Of a DNA stretch of 48,139 bases, positions 22,219 through 31,481 are shown piece by piece. This stretch comes from an uncultured Clostridia bacterium (GTDB lineage: Bacteria; Bacillota; Clostridia; Oscillospirales; Oscillospiraceae), in assembly GCA_947307365.1 (NCBI GenBank), contig CAMZIY010000002.1:1-48139 (forward strand), given 5' to 3'. The notes under the pieces are model-generated. The model saw only the letters and a program-made list of their open reading frames with translations, had not been told where the DNA came from and made no database searches. The translations under genes were made by a program, and so were the position numbers. Within the stretch, counting starts at the first letter, position 1. Every line of letters begins with the position of its first letter.

Positions 22219-24669
22219 TCAGCTGTCCATGGCGTCCACGTCCCCGTACAGGGTGAGTCCGCGGTTCTGCCTGTCGCTCCCGTACTGCCGCAGGGCGGCA
22301 GCGATCAGCGCCCGCACCTTGCCGGAGGGCGCGGCGTTGACGGTGACCCGGTAGCGGAACTGGTTGTTTACCCGCAGGATCCCCGCCGGAGCCGGTCCCA
22401 GCACCCGCAGGTCCGGGAGTCCTTCCCCCGCCCGCTCCAGGGCGGTCTTCAGCTGGGATGCGCAGCGCAGCGTCTGTTCCTCCTCCCCGCCGGAAACGGT
22501 GACGGTATACAGGGAACGGATGGGCGGCGCCAGCAGCAGCTTCCGTGCTTCGATCTCCCCGGCATAGAAGCTGTCGTAATCCTGCCTGGCGGCGCAGAGG
22601 ATCACCTCGTTCCGGGGGGTATAGGTCTGGATGAGCGCCCTGCCGGTCTTCTCTCCCCGGCCGGAACGGCCCACCACCTGGGTGATCAGGTTGAAGGTGC
22701 GCTCCTGGGCCCGGAAATCCCCGGCATACAGGGACTGATCCGCCAGGATCACCCCCACCAGGGTCACGTTGCCGAAATCCAGTCCCTTGGCCACCATCTG
22801 GGTGCCCACCAGGATGGGGACCTTTTTCTCCTCAAACTCCCGCAGGATGACCTCGTGGCTCCGGGAGGCGGAGACGGTATCCGTATCCATCCGCAGGATC
22901 GGCGTTCCCGGGAATCGTTTATTCAGCTCCTCCTCCACCCGCTGGGTGCCCAGGCCGGAAAAGCTCAGGGTCCCGCCGCAGGAGGGGCAGGCCCGGTCCT
23001 GGGGCTGGGAATAGCCGCAGTAGTGGCACATCATGCGCCGGTTCGCCATATGGTAGGTGAGTCTGGCGCTGCACCGGGGGCAGGAATACACGTATCCGCA
23101 GGCGGGGCAGGTCACCATGCTGCTGGCTCCCCGCCGGTTGAGAAACAGGATGCTCTGTTCCCCCCGCTCCAGGTTCAGGCCGATCTCCCGGCACAGCGCC
23201 CGGCTCAGGGGGCTGCCGTTGCCTGCCTTCAGCTCCTCCTTCAGATCCACGATGCTCACTTCCGGCAGGGGGTGGGAATTGTATCGGCTGTCCATGCGCA
23301 CCAGGGCGTATTTCCCGGATCTGGCCTCGTACATGCTCTCCACCGACGGCGTGGCGGAACCCATGAGCAGCAGGGCGTCCGCCTCGGCGCAGCGGTACTT
23401 GGCGATATCCCGGGCATGGTACCGGGGGGCGTTCTGGGACTTGTAGCTCCCCTCCTGCTCCTCGTCCAGGATCAGGAGGCCCAGGCTGTGCAGCGGGGCG
23501 AACACCGCGCTGCGGGTGCCCACCACCACGTCCACCGCGTCCTTCCGGATGCGCTTCCATTCGTCGTACCGCTGGGCGATGCTCAGGGAACTGTGCAGCA
23601 CGGCCACCCGGTCGCCGAAATGCTGATAAAAGGTAGCCATGAGCTGGGGGGTCAGGGCGATCTCCGGCACCAGGACCAGCGCCTGCTTCCCCCGTTCCAC
23701 CGTTTCCCGGATCAGTCGGATATAGACGGCGGTCTTGCCGCTTCCCGTGACCCCGTGGAGCAGCGCCGCGGAGGCCTTCTCTTCCCGAAGAAGGGGCAGA
23801 AGCGCATCACAGGCCTCCTGCTGGCATTGGTTCAGCTCCGTCATATCCGGCCGCTGGCCGGGATGGAACTCCGGTCTGCGGAATTCCTCCCTGGGCCGAA
23901 GTTCGATGAAGCCTGCCCTTTCCAGGGCCTTCAGGCTCTGCATGGAGGCGCCGGTGAAGTAGCACAGCTCCTTGCCGGAGCACTCCCCCATCCCGCTGAG
24001 GAGCCGCAGAAGCTCCGCCTGCTGGGGGGCGGATTTCCGCTTCCGTTCCGCCGCTGCCAGGGCCTCCTCCGCGGAGACGCACAGGACGGCGGTGGAGGTG
24101 ATCTTGTCCGAAGCCCGCTGCTTCCTCTCCAGGACCCGGGTGAGGATCCCCGCTTCTTCCAGCGCGCCGGCGGCGGCGGAAGCCTGGTTCCCCAGGGCGG
24201 ACCGGACCGTATGCCAGGAAGCGCTGCCCCCCTGTTCATACAGGAGCTCCACCAGGGTGCGCAGATCCTCCCGCTCTCCCGCTGCGGCGTAGTTCCCCTC
24301 CCGGTTCCCGGGATCGGCGAGGGTGCATACCGCCTCCCCCACCAGCCAGACCCCGGCGGGGAGCATGGCCTTGACGGCGTCGTAATAGGTGCAGAAGAAC
24401 CGGGCCTTCATCCAGCGGGCCAGGCGAAGCTCCTCCGGACTGAGGACCGGGCTTTCATCCAGCCACACGTCGATGGGCTTCAGGCCGGGATAAGTGCTCT
24501 CCTCCTCCAGGGCGAAGACCATTCCCTCCCGCCGCCGGTTCCCCCGGGCAAAGGGGACGGAGACCCGCTTGCCTGCGGCCGCCGCCCCCTCCAGGGATGC
24601 GGGGATCGCATAGGCATAGAGCTTATCCATGGCATAGCCGGCCTCATGGATGGCTACGCGGGCGATCAC
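22219..24669 (-). CDS. priA: Primosomal protein N' (PriA) helicase
   Basis: This 3'-5' helicase restarts stalled replication forks. It has 816 residues. The N-terminal DNA-binding domain precedes Walker A (HGVTGSGKT) and the helicase box DEEQEGSYKS, where the common DEEH reads DEEQ. A double zinc module follows, with cysteine pairs in CPACGYVYSCPRC, MCHYCGYS and CPSCGG. The C-terminal helicase motifs include GTQMVAKGLDF and QVVGRSGRG. The start is GTG 24669, 3 bp after rpoZ. coaBC, often between rpoZ and priA, is absent. Confidence 0.96.
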   Translation of the reverse strand: MIARVAIHEAGYAMDKLYAYAIPASLEGAAAAGKRVSVPFARGNRRREGMVFALEEESTYPGLKPIDVWLDESPVLSPEELRLARWMKARFFCTYYDAVKAMLPAGVWLVGEAVCTLADPGNREGNYAAAGEREDLRTLVELLYEQGGSASWHTVRSALGNQASAAAGALEEAGILTRVLERKQRASDKITSTAVLCVSAEEALAAAERKRKSAPQQAELLRLLSGMGECSGKELCYFTGASMQSLKALERAGFIELRPREEFRRPEFHPGQRPDMTELNQCQQEACDALLPLLREEKASAALLHGVTGSGKTAVYIRLIRETVERGKQALVLVPEIALTPQLMATFYQHFGDRVAVLHSSLSIAQRYDEWKRIRKDAVDVVVGTRSAVFAPLHSLGLLILDEEQEGSYKSQNAPRYHARDIAKYRCAEADALLLMGSATPSVESMYEARSGKYALVRMDSRYNSHPLPEVSIVDLKEELKAGNGSPLSRALCREIGLNLERGEQSILFLNRRGASSMVTCPACGYVYSCPRCSARLTYHMANRRMMCHYCGYSQPQDRACPSCGGTLSFSGLGTQRVEEELNKRFPGTPILRMDTDTVSASRSHEVILREFEEKKVPILVGTQMVAKGLDFGNVTLVGVILADQSLYAGDFRAQERTFNLITQVVGRSGRGEKTGRALIQTYTPRNEVILCAARQDYDSFYAGEIEARKLLLAPPIRSLYTVTVSGGEEEQTLRCASQLKTALERAGEGLPDLRVLGPAPAGILRVNNQFRYRVTVNAAPSGKVRALIAAALRQYGSDRQNRGLTLYGDVDAMDS

Positions 24670-24672
24670 GGG

Positions 24673-24888
24673 TTATTCTTCGAACGTTCCCGAATTCCGG
24701 GCAACGGCGATATAATCTCCCTCCGCCAGCTCGTCAATGGCGATGGAAACCGGCTTTTTTTCCAGCTTCACATGCTCCTCGCCGGCGTACTCCGCAATAT
24801 CCCGGGAACGTTTCGCGATGACATTCACCAGCATATAGCGGCTCTTCACCTTGCTCAGCAGGGTGGACATGGAAGGATACAGCATCAT
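24673..24888 (-). CDS. rpoZ: RNA polymerase omega subunit
   Basis: A 71-residue protein that promotes assembly of the RNA polymerase beta' subunit. The family core SRYMLVNVIAKRSRDIAEYA, followed by KPVSIAIDELAEGDY, is clear. It sits 6 bp after gmk, the standard gmk-rpoZ arrangement. Any of three early Met codons could be the start; the first has GGGAG 11 bases upstream, inside the end of gmk. Confidence 0.94.
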   Translation of the reverse strand: MMLYPSMSTLLSKVKSRYMLVNVIAKRSRDIAEYAGEEHVKLEKKPVSIAIDELAEGDYIAVARNSGTFEE

Positions 24889-24894
24889 AACGGT

Positions 24895-25491
24895 TCATTC
24901 TCCCTTCAGCACCGAAAGGTGATCTTTAATCTTGCAGCGCTCTGCCGTCAGGATGGCGGCGGCTTCCGCAGCGGCCTTTTCCCGATCGTCGTTGATGATC
25001 AGGTAGGTATACATATCCGCTTTTTCGCATTCGCTCCGTCCCTTGATCAGCCGTCTTTGGATATCCTCTTCCGTGTTGGTCCCCCGGTCCCGGAGCCGCT
25101 TTTCCAGCTCCGCGAAGCTGGGGGCGCAGACGAAGATGCTGACGGCCTCCGGGTACTTGTCCATGACCTGTCTGGCCCCCCGGGACTCGATATCCAGGAT
25201 CACGTCAAACCCCTGTTCCAGCTTCTCCAGCACCGGCTTTGCCGGGGTGCCGTAGTAGTTGCCCACGTATTCCGCCCATTCCAGCAGGCCGTCCGTGCGG
25301 ATCAGCTCCCGGAACGCTTCCCGGGTCACAAAGTGGTAATCCACCCCGTCCTCCTCCCCGGGACGGATGGCCCGGGTGGTGGCGGATACGGAGAAGAAGG
25401 CCCCGGGGGACTGGGCCATGAGGGCGCGGACGATGGTGCTCTTTCCCGCTCCGGAGGGACCGGAAATGATGATGAGCTTTCCCCTCTTCAT
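24895..25491 (-). CDS. gmk: Guanylate kinase
   Basis: Phosphorylates GMP to GDP. It has 198 residues. The P-loop GPSGAGKS is at 11-18, with the GMP-binding [11 protein letters not shown] and GVDYHFVT, and the lid region [17 protein letters not shown]. It overlaps remA by ATGA. GMP kinase is also an entry point for (p)ppGpp control of GTP in Firmicutes. Confidence 0.97.
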   Translation of the reverse strand: MKRGKLIIISGPSGAGKSTIVRALMAQSPGAFFSVSATTRAIRPGEEDGVDYHFVTREAFRELIRTDGLLEWAEYVGNYYGTPAKPVLEKLEQGFDVILDIESRGARQVMDKYPEAVSIFVCAPSFAELEKRLRDRGTNTEEDIQRRLIKGRSECEKADMYTYLIINDDREKAAAEAAAILTAERCKIKDHLSVLKGE

Positions 25492-25766
25492 TCCTCGTCC
25501 TCCTCCCGTTCCGGGATGGCGGCGCCGTCTCCCCCGCCCAGGATGCGGTTGCTGATGGTCTCTGTCTGGATGGCGGAGAGGATGATGTGGCCGCTGTCCG
25601 CAATGATCACCGCCCGGGTGCGCCGCCCGTAGGTGGCGTCGATCAGGCTGCCGCTGTCTCTGGCGTCCTGGACCATGCGCTTGATGGGGGCGGACTCCGG
25701 ACTGACGATGGCGATCACCCGCCCGGCGGAGACCAGGTTCCCGTAGCCGATATTGATGAGCTTCAT
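25488..25766 (-). CDS. remA: Extracellular matrix regulator RemA family protein
   Basis: A 92-residue DUF370 DNA-binding protein. The core [20 protein letters not shown], then [13 protein letters not shown] and [15 protein letters not shown], is typical. In B. subtilis RemA activates matrix and osmoprotectant genes; in Clostridia the role is less clear. The C-terminus is a short acidic tail beyond the usual 87 residues or so. ATG 25766 is chosen because the family begins at MKLINIG. The yicC-remA-gmk order is conserved. Confidence 0.94.
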   Translation of the reverse strand: MKLINIGYGNLVSAGRVIAIVSPESAPIKRMVQDARDSGSLIDATYGRRTRAVIIADSGHIILSAIQTETISNRILGGGDGAAIPEREEDEE

Positions 25767-25777
25767 ATTCTGCTCCC

Positions 25778-26656
25778 CTATTCGATGTTCTGGGCCTGTT
25801 CCCGGATCTTCTCGATGGTGGACTTCATCTCCACCACGGTCTTCGTGATATCCAGGTCCACGCATTTGGAACCGATGGTGTTGACCTCCCGGTTCAGCTC
25901 CTGGATGAGGAAATCCAGCTTCCGTCCCACGGCGCCGCCGGACTCCAGCAGTTCCCGGAACTGCCGCAGGTGGCTGTCCAGCCGGACCAGCTCCTCGTCC
26001 ACCGCCACCTTGTCCGCGAACAGGGCGGCTTCCGTAAGGATGCGGCTCTCGTCGATCCCCGGGGTGTCCAGCACCTCCCGCATCCGGGCCAGCAGCTTCT
26101 CCCGGTATTCCCGCACTGTCTCCGGGCTGCGGGATGCCACGGTCCGGCGCATGGCCTCCAGCTCCTCCAGCTTGCCCAGAAGATCCGTTTTCAGCCGTTC
26201 TCCCTCCCGCGCGCGCATGGCGCAGAGGGTATCCAGCGCCTCCGTCACCACCCGGCTCAGATCCGCCAGGAAGACCTCCTGGTCCAGCTCCTTCTTTTCA
26301 AGGATGAAGATATCCGGGATGCGGCTGTAGGCGGAAGCGCCCATGTCGTTGGGGATGAGGTACTTTTCCCCCATCTCCTCCACCGCCTGCTTGTAGGCTT
26401 TCAGCAGGGGTTCATTCAGCTTCACCTGAACGTCGTCCTCCTGGGAGCTGTCCACGGTGACGAACACGTCCACCTTGCCCCGGCCGACCCTGGCCTGGAC
26501 CAGGCTCTTCACCTGCTCCTCCGCAAAGGAGCAGCTCCGGGGAAGGCGCACCGAGGTGTCCAGGAAACGGTTGTTCACGCTTTTCAGTTCCACGTGCAGG
26601 GCGGTCTTTCCGCTGAGCCCGTCCCCGCTGCCGTAGCCGGTCATACTGTATATCAT
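25778..26656 (-). CDS. yicC: YicC/YloC family endoribonuclease
   Basis: A 292-residue protein of the YicC family, shown in other bacteria to be an RNA endonuclease that affects sRNA stability. The N-terminus [11 protein letters not shown], then [17 protein letters not shown], and the C-terminal [21 protein letters not shown] with [26 protein letters not shown] are family hallmarks. The YicC-type N-terminal and DUF1732 C-terminal domains are both complete. It leads the yicC-remA-gmk-rpoZ-priA unit and starts 16 bp after rseC. Confidence 0.95.
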   Translation of the reverse strand: MIYSMTGYGSGDGLSGKTALHVELKSVNNRFLDTSVRLPRSCSFAEEQVKSLVQARVGRGKVDVFVTVDSSQEDDVQVKLNEPLLKAYKQAVEEMGEKYLIPNDMGASAYSRIPDIFILEKKELDQEVFLADLSRVVTEALDTLCAMRAREGERLKTDLLGKLEELEAMRRTVASRSPETVREYREKLLARMREVLDTPGIDESRILTEAALFADKVAVDEELVRLDSHLRQFRELLESGGAVGRKLDFLIQELNREVNTIGSKCVDLDITKTVVEMKSTIEKIREQAQNIE

Positions 26657-26672
26657 GGCTCTGTCTTCCTGT

Positions 26673-27113
26673 TCAGATGATATTGTTCCCCGCCGGGGGG
26701 ACAGAAAAACGCCGGGTGATCACATATTCCATGGGGCTGCGCCTCTGCCGGAGCTTTCCCAGCAGCACCGCCGCCGCCGCCCCCAGACACAGGGCCCTCA
26801 CAGCGCATACCGCGCACAGGGTCTGGCCTCCGCCCGCCGCGGCGCACACCAGCGCCGCCGCCAGCATCAGGGCCAGGGGAAGGGCGTATACCAGCGCCGC
26901 CGCCCCCAGCACCTTTCCGGTCCCGGCGGTAACGGCTACCAGCTCTCCCCTTCCGGCTTCCAGGGGGTTTTTCGCGCGGATCACCAGTTCCCGTGAGCCG
27001 GAGGCGCAGCCGCCGCAATCCTCGCAGCTGTGGCCGCAGGCGGTGCGCATGGCGATCTCCACCCGGGCATACCCGTCTCCGCACACCTCCCGGATCACGC
27101 CGGTGCGGGTCAC
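26673..27113 (-). CDS. RseC/MucC-family SoxR-reducing-system protein
   Basis: A 146-residue protein. The N-terminal beta-rich domain carries four clustered cysteines, CGHSCEDCGGC (26, 30, 33, 36), followed by two transmembrane helices (LGAAALVYALPLALMLAAAL and AVRALCLGAAAAVLLG). This is the RseC family, which in Clostridia usually sits beside Rnf or housekeeping genes; no Rnf genes are in this window. It overlaps cdaR by ATGA. The cysteine cluster suggests a metal or iron-sulfur site, by inference. Confidence 0.85.
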   Translation of the reverse strand: MTRTGVIREVCGDGYARVEIAMRTACGHSCEDCGGCASGSRELVIRAKNPLEAGRGELVAVTAGTGKVLGAAALVYALPLALMLAAALVCAAAGGGQTLCAVCAVRALCLGAAAAVLLGKLRQRRSPMEYVITRRFSVPPAGNNII

Positions 27114-28432
27114 GGTCCTTCCTCCCCGCCGGTCTCCGGCTCCTCTCCGGAAAGCTCCTCAGGCGGTTCCTCCGGCGGTTCCTCCGGCTCAGGCTCCAGG
27201 GATACCACCACGTTGTAGTTCCCCTCCACCACGCCGACTTCGCTGAATCCGGTGATGTACACGGTGGTGGGCACGCTGTACCGGCCCACGGCGTTGCCGT
27301 ACTCGCTCAGATCCGCCACCAGCTGCACGTTGTCCGGCGCCACCAGGTAGATGATCTCCTCCGGTCCCCGGATGACGACCTCCTTATACTGGGTGATGGG
27401 GTTGGCCGTGTATCCGTCGGATACGTTGATGAAGCTGATCTTGGTGGTGAGGATGTGCCGGGAAGCCAGACCGCGGATATTGACGGTGACGATGGCTTCC
27501 TTGTCCCCGGTGAGGTTCTCCGCCCCGTTGGGCAGGGGGATGGGATAGGTCGCGGTATAGGTCTGCTCGAAGGACGCCAGGTCGATGGCCCCCAGGGTGA
27601 TCTGGTTGATGCCCTGGACGAGCTCCGCGTCGCCGGTGACGGTGAGGACGTTGGGCTTGACCTCCACCACGGCGTTGGTCGCCTTGGCGCCGCCTCCTTC
27701 GATGAGGTCCACGGTGAGGACGATATCCTTCACCATGACGATGGGGATGGTGTACCGGACCTCCTCCACGTCCATGCTCAGCTCCTGCGTATCCACCGCC
27801 TTCTCCTCGTAATCCAGCAGGGTGTAACTCACGGTGCCGGTGACGGTGCGGTTCAGGTTCTCCCGGTCCAGCACCACCTTGGCGCAGGCGATATGGGAAA
27901 CGACCTCCTCCGGCCCGGAAACCATGACGGTGGCGGGCTCATAGACGATGGGCTCCTGCATATAGCCGTCCTGCACGCTGCCCTCGAAGTCCCCCCGGAC
28001 CTCCACGGGCTTGGTGATGAGGTTGTCGATATTCACGGTGACGTACTCCGGACTGCGCTTGACGATGAGGACCGCGTCCTCCTTGACGCTGGCCGGGAAG
28101 GTGACGGTATAGACTTTTTCGTATACGCCGGTGCTGCGGATATCCGTCAGGTCCACGCTGACCTCCACCTCGTCCTTATTGATGGCGGAGACCACGTTCC
28201 GCTTGCCCAGGATGGTGAGGCTGACGCTCTGCTGATCCTTTTCCGTGACCAGGAGCTTCCGGTCCCGAAGGATATCGTCTCCGCCCACATAGTTGATCTC
28301 CAGCCCGGTGAGCTCCGCCTCCATGTCCGTATTGGCATAGGACGCCACGTACAGCCACAGGATCACGGAGAGGATGCAGGCCAGGACGATATACAGGGCG
28401 CGGCTACTGGCGATCTTCTTGATGGTCTTCAT
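27110..28432 (-). CDS. cdaR: CdaA regulatory protein CdaR (YbbR-domain protein)
   Basis: A 440-residue protein with one N-terminal transmembrane helix (about 11-31) and an extracellular part made of about four YbbR repeats, visible as recurring LTVxVDL/VTVNIxGL strand patterns. It ends in a Pro/Glu-rich tail. CdaR binds and modulates the diadenylate cyclase CdaA at the membrane. It overlaps cdaA by 29 bp and is directly downstream, the standard cdaA-cdaR pair. glmM, the usual third gene, does not follow. Confidence 0.93.
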   Translation of the reverse strand: MKTIKKIASSRALYIVLACILSVILWLYVASYANTDMEAELTGLEINYVGGDDILRDRKLLVTEKDQQSVSLTILGKRNVVSAINKDEVEVSVDLTDIRSTGVYEKVYTVTFPASVKEDAVLIVKRSPEYVTVNIDNLITKPVEVRGDFEGSVQDGYMQEPIVYEPATVMVSGPEEVVSHIACAKVVLDRENLNRTVTGTVSYTLLDYEEKAVDTQELSMDVEEVRYTIPIVMVKDIVLTVDLIEGGGAKATNAVVEVKPNVLTVTGDAELVQGINQITLGAIDLASFEQTYTATYPIPLPNGAENLTGDKEAIVTVNIRGLASRHILTTKISFINVSDGYTANPITQYKEVVIRGPEEIIYLVAPDNVQLVADLSEYGNAVGRYSVPTTVYITGFSEVGVVEGNYNVVVSLEPEPEEPPEEPPEELSGEEPETGGEEGP

Positions 28433-29306
28433 TCTCGTCTTCCTTTACCGGAGCCAGCTTCTTGCGGAGAGCGGCGACCCGGTTTTTCAGCATGGCGCGG
28501 AGACCTTCCTCCCCGCTTTCGGTATCCTGGCTGCGCATCAGGCACTGATCCAGCCGGCTTTCCAGTTCGCTGAGGGTGATATCGGGATAGATCTCCCCAT
28601 TCAGGGCAAAGCTGATCTCCCCCGTCTGCTCGCTGACGATCACCACCGCCGCGTCGGAATGTTCGCTCATCCCCAGGGCCGCCCGGTGGCGCATGCCGTA
28701 CCGCTGGGGCAGGTCCAGCCGCTTGCTGGAGGGGAGACGGCAGCGGGCCGCATAGATCCGCTCGTTGCGGATGATCACCGCGCCGTCGTGCAGGACGGTG
28801 TTCTTGTCGAAAATATGCTGCAGGAGGATGGACCGGGTCTCCACGTCGATGAGGACGCCGGTCTGGATCTCCTCGTTCAGATCATTGTCCCGCTCGAAGA
28901 CGATCAGGGCGCCGGTCTTGGTTTTGGAAAGGGGATCGCAGGCCTTCACCACTTCCTCGACGCATCCGCCCAGCTCCTTGGAGCGCTCCGAGCCGGGGAT
29001 GAACCGCGTCACCGCGCCGACCTTCTCCAGCATGGCCCTGACCTCCGGCTGGAACACGATCAGCAGGATCAGGACCCCCAGTTCCAGGCCCTTGCCGAAG
29101 ACGTAGTTGAACATGTACAGGTCCAGCTTCCTGGCGATGAGCATGGCCACGATGATCAGGAGCAGCCCCCGCAGCGCCCTGCCCGAACCGGTCCGGGACA
29201 GGAAGTACAGGATCTTGTACAGGAGGAAAGCCATGATCGCCATGTCGATCACGTCGTTGATCCGTATGGTCCTGATCAGGCTCAGAAGCATGTTCCAAAA
29301 ACCCAT
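28404..29306 (-). CDS. cdaA: Membrane diadenylate cyclase CdaA
   Basis: Makes cyclic di-AMP from two ATP, controlling potassium and osmolyte uptake and wall homeostasis. It has 300 residues. Three N-terminal transmembrane helices (about 18-37, 45-62, 70-86) precede the DAC domain with LHDGAVII (Asp174-Gly-Ala) and GMRHRAALG (Arg206-His-Arg208), both catalytic. A charged C-terminal extension of about 50 residues ends it. A near-consensus promoter lies just upstream. Confidence 0.97.
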   Translation of the reverse strand: MGFWNMLLSLIRTIRINDVIDMAIMAFLLYKILYFLSRTGSGRALRGLLLIIVAMLIARKLDLYMFNYVFGKGLELGVLILLIVFQPEVRAMLEKVGAVTRFIPGSERSKELGGCVEEVVKACDPLSKTKTGALIVFERDNDLNEEIQTGVLIDVETRSILLQHIFDKNTVLHDGAVIIRNERIYAARCRLPSSKRLDLPQRYGMRHRAALGMSEHSDAAVVIVSEQTGEISFALNGEIYPDITLSELESRLDQCLMRSQDTESGEEGLRAMLKNRVAALRKKLAPVKEDENEDHQEDRQ

Positions 29307-29382
29307 TCGGACTTCCCCCTTTCTTTCTGTCTGTCCCGCCGCAGGGGTTTTGCCCGCGGCAGGACCTATAGTGCTAACTTAT

Positions 29383-29411
29383 ATTATATCTTATCCGCTT
29401 CCGCTTGACAA
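29383..29411 (-). promoter_or_regulatory. Sigma-A promoter of the cdaA operon
   Basis: -35 TTGTCA (29411-29406), a 17-bp spacer and perfect -10 TATAAT (29388-29383). It probably drives cdaA-cdaR-rseC and perhaps the yicC-priA genes behind them. Confidence 0.85.
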
Positions 29412-29428
29412 GCGATTTCCGCGTTTGG

Positions 29429-30556
29429 TCATAAGTTTTCCAGGGCTTTTGCCAGTCTGCGCACGTGGCTCTCCCGGCTGAAGGCGGACACGCTCAGGCG
29501 CACCGTTCCTTCCTTCCCCGTTCCCGCCGTGTCGTGGGCCAAGGGGGCGCAGTGGAGCCCCGCCCGCAGGGAAAAGCCCCGCTCCGCCAGCCGCTCCGCC
29601 GCCGTCTCGCAGTCCATATCCTTCACCTGAAAGGAGAGGACGCCGCCCTGTCGAAAAGGTTCCGCCGCCGCGAAGACCCGGAGCCGGGGATTTTCCCCCA
29701 GGAGCTCCGCCGCCAGATGAACGAGCTTTTCCTCATGGGCCAGGATGGCCTCCGGCCCCAGACGCTTCACAAACTCCAGCCCCGCCCGCAGACCGGCGAT
29801 GCCGGGCATATTATGGGTACCTGCCTCCAGCCGGTCCGGCAGCCAGTCGGGCATATCCGGCTCCCTGGGGCTGCTGCCCGAACCGCCCTCCATCAGGGTG
29901 CGGATGCGCCTGTCCCCGGGTTGTCTCCCCACAAGCAGCAGGCCGGTGCCCTGGGGGCCGTACAGGCCCTTGTGCCCGGGCATGGCCACGAAGGCCGCGT
30001 TCCATTCCTCCGGCCGCAGGGGCAGGACGCCGGCGCTCTGGGAGGCGTCCACGATCAGCGGGATCCCCCGCTCCCCGCAGAGGGCGGCGATCTCCTCCAC
30101 CGGCTGGATGCAGCCGAACACGTTGGAGACGTGGTTCACCACCGCCAGGGCCGCCCCCTGCTTCAGTTCCCGGTGGTAAGCCTCCGCCGCAGCAGCCGGT
30201 TTGAAGGGCGGTGCGGCGGCCACCCGGATCCGGGCCTCCAGCGCCCGGAGGGGCCGGAGCACGGCGTTGTGCTCATAGCCGGAGATCACCACCCGCTCCC
30301 CGGGACGGGCCAGGGCTTTTATGGCGATGTTCAGGCCGTGGGTGGCGTTCTGGCAGAAGACCACCCGCTCCGGCTCCGATAAACCGAAAAGAGCCGCCGC
30401 CGTTTCCCGGCAGCGGTACGCTTCCTCCGCCGCCGCCATGGCGGCGGGATATCCTCCCCGGCCCGGACTGGCCAGGGTCAGCATGGCCCGCTCCACAGCC
30501 CGGTAAACGGAGGCAGGCTTCTGCAGCGTGGTGGCGGCGTTGTCCAGATAGATCAC
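29429..30556 (-). CDS. Cysteine desulfurase family protein (class V aminotransferase)
   Basis: A 375-residue PLP enzyme. MIYLDNAATT opens it; His73 (NATHGLN), Asp170 (IVDASQSAG) and the Schiff-base Lys196 (PGHKGLYG) form the PLP site. The active-site cysteine is Cys336 in LRAGLHCAPLAH, and the C-terminus has GTVRLSVSAFS. It removes sulfur (or selenium) from cysteine for transfer to acceptors. Its partner here is the DUF3343 gene, which overlaps it by 4 bp, rather than iscU or sufU, so it may be a specialised sulfur/selenium donor rather than the main cluster-assembly enzyme. Confidence 0.92.
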   Translation of the reverse strand: MIYLDNAATTLQKPASVYRAVERAMLTLASPGRGGYPAAMAAAEEAYRCRETAAALFGLSEPERVVFCQNATHGLNIAIKALARPGERVVISGYEHNAVLRPLRALEARIRVAAAPPFKPAAAAEAYHRELKQGAALAVVNHVSNVFGCIQPVEEIAALCGERGIPLIVDASQSAGVLPLRPEEWNAAFVAMPGHKGLYGPQGTGLLLVGRQPGDRRIRTLMEGGSGSSPREPDMPDWLPDRLEAGTHNMPGIAGLRAGLEFVKRLGPEAILAHEEKLVHLAAELLGENPRLRVFAAAEPFRQGGVLSFQVKDMDCETAAERLAERGFSLRAGLHCAPLAHDTAGTGKEGTVRLSVSAFSRESHVRRLAKALENL

Positions 30557-30822
30557 GGCGCCGCCTCCCGCAGACTTCCGTCCCCCTCCCGCAGCCAGAT
30601 CCGGCCCGGAAGGAAGTCCGCCCCCCGCAGCCGCTCCACCGCTTTTTCCAGGTCTCCCCGGCGCAGTCGCACGGCATAGGCGCAGGTACCGGACCAGGGC
30701 GCCCGGGCGGCGGAGGCGGGCATCCCCAGGCCGGACAGGAACCGGGCCGCCCGCTGGGCATAGGTGAGGGAGCGGAGGCCGATATAGGCATCATTCAACG
30801 GGTATTCCCCCAATTCACGCAA
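30553..30822 (-). CDS. DUF3343 putative Se/S carrier-like protein
   Basis: An 89-residue protein of the DUF3343 family. The core is LRSLTYAQRAARFLSGLGMP followed by SGTCAYAVRL, whose single Cys is the expected sulfur or selenium acceptor, then a VERLRG helix. In other Clostridia such genes sit with a cysteine desulfurase or selenium-metabolism genes. Here it is the first gene of a two-gene unit with the desulfurase (ATGA overlap). Confidence 0.85.
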   Translation of the reverse strand: MRELGEYPLNDAYIGLRSLTYAQRAARFLSGLGMPASAARAPWSGTCAYAVRLRRGDLEKAVERLRGADFLPGRIWLREGDGSLREAAP

Positions 30823-30932
30823 GAATGGGCAGGACCGGAAAGGAAAAAGGCGGCGGCCCGAGACCGCTTCCCGCCCCGAATCGGATCCATCTCTTCCCGG
30901 CGTCCTGCCGGTCCATCCTATGCCCCGGGATC

Positions 30933-31057
30933 ATGCATTGCGCCAGTCGGCGCATGCATCGTTCCTTCGAAACGGGAATTGACGCTTCACGTCATGAATT
31001 GCCCTGCGGGGCATTGGAGGGGACGGGGATCAGCCTCCCTCTCCGAGGGAGCCTGAG
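30933..31057. repeat. Left arm: mini-hairpin array plus GC-rich hairpin
   Basis: Palindromic units at 30939-30954, 30960-30974, 30981-30993 and 31001-31012 are separated by ATGCAT or (A)TGAATT linkers. A CCTCCCTC...GAGGGAG hairpin follows at about 31037-31054. The part 31004-31054 matches the reverse complement of about 31795-31843. Confidence 0.7.
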
Positions 31058-31086
31058 TTGCGATTCAGCCCCGTCCCCGCCGCAGC

Positions 31087-31135
31087 GGCAGGCTCCCCTG
31101 AAAGGGGAGCTGTCAGCGAAGCTGACTGAGAGGTT
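31087..31135 (+). repeat. GGCTCCC-type double hairpin
   Basis: GGCTCCCCTGAAAGGGGAGC, then a TGTCAGCGAAGCTGAC hairpin and TGAGAGG. A related copy in opposite orientation lies at about 31770-31812. Confidence 0.6.
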
Positions 31136-31209
31136 ACGGGGATAGAACGAGGAGTATTCCGCTTCTGCGGGCGCGGTCCCTGCCGGAGGGTATGACTGCC
31201 TTCCTTCTC

Positions 31210-31350
31210 GCAGGCCGCCTCGCCGGCGAGGCGTTTCTTTCCTTGCGCGAGGAAAGAAACCAAAGGCGCGCAAGGGGGGACCTTCCGAATGGTCCCCCCT
31301 TGATCCCCTCCTCCCGGCCAAGGGGGGCCGATTGCCCCCCATTGGATCCC
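31210..31350 (+). repeat. Modular hairpin element, copy 2
   Basis: Modules in order: CCTCGCCGGCGAGG, a TTTCTTTCC/GGAAAGAAA hairpin (31235-31259), CAAAGGCGC, a GGGGGGACC...GGTCCCCCC hairpin (31272-31299), then TCCTCCCGG and a CCAAGGGGGG...CCCCCCATTGG hairpin (31318-31344) ending GGATCC. Confidence 0.7.
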
Positions 31351-31481
31351 CCCGCATATATTATCCGGTACCGTTGTTCTTCGGAGAACTCCCGGGGACG
31401 GGCATAGGAACAGCGTTAATTCGTATTCAAAAGCTCTCCTGCATCCCTGCCTTGCAGCCCTCACAAAGGGAGCCTGACTCC

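Noticed and set aside
22219..24669. PriA helicase box DEEQ instead of DEEH as a possible inactivating change
   Set aside because: All other motifs and zinc cysteines are intact, and to my recollection DEEQ occurs in other Clostridial PriA proteins, so it is probably a lineage variant.
21937..25632. A 1231-codon open frame on the plus strand opposite priA, rpoZ, gmk and remA
   Set aside because: It is the antisense shadow of four well-recognised minus-strand genes in GC-rich DNA; its translation is low-complexity and matches no family.
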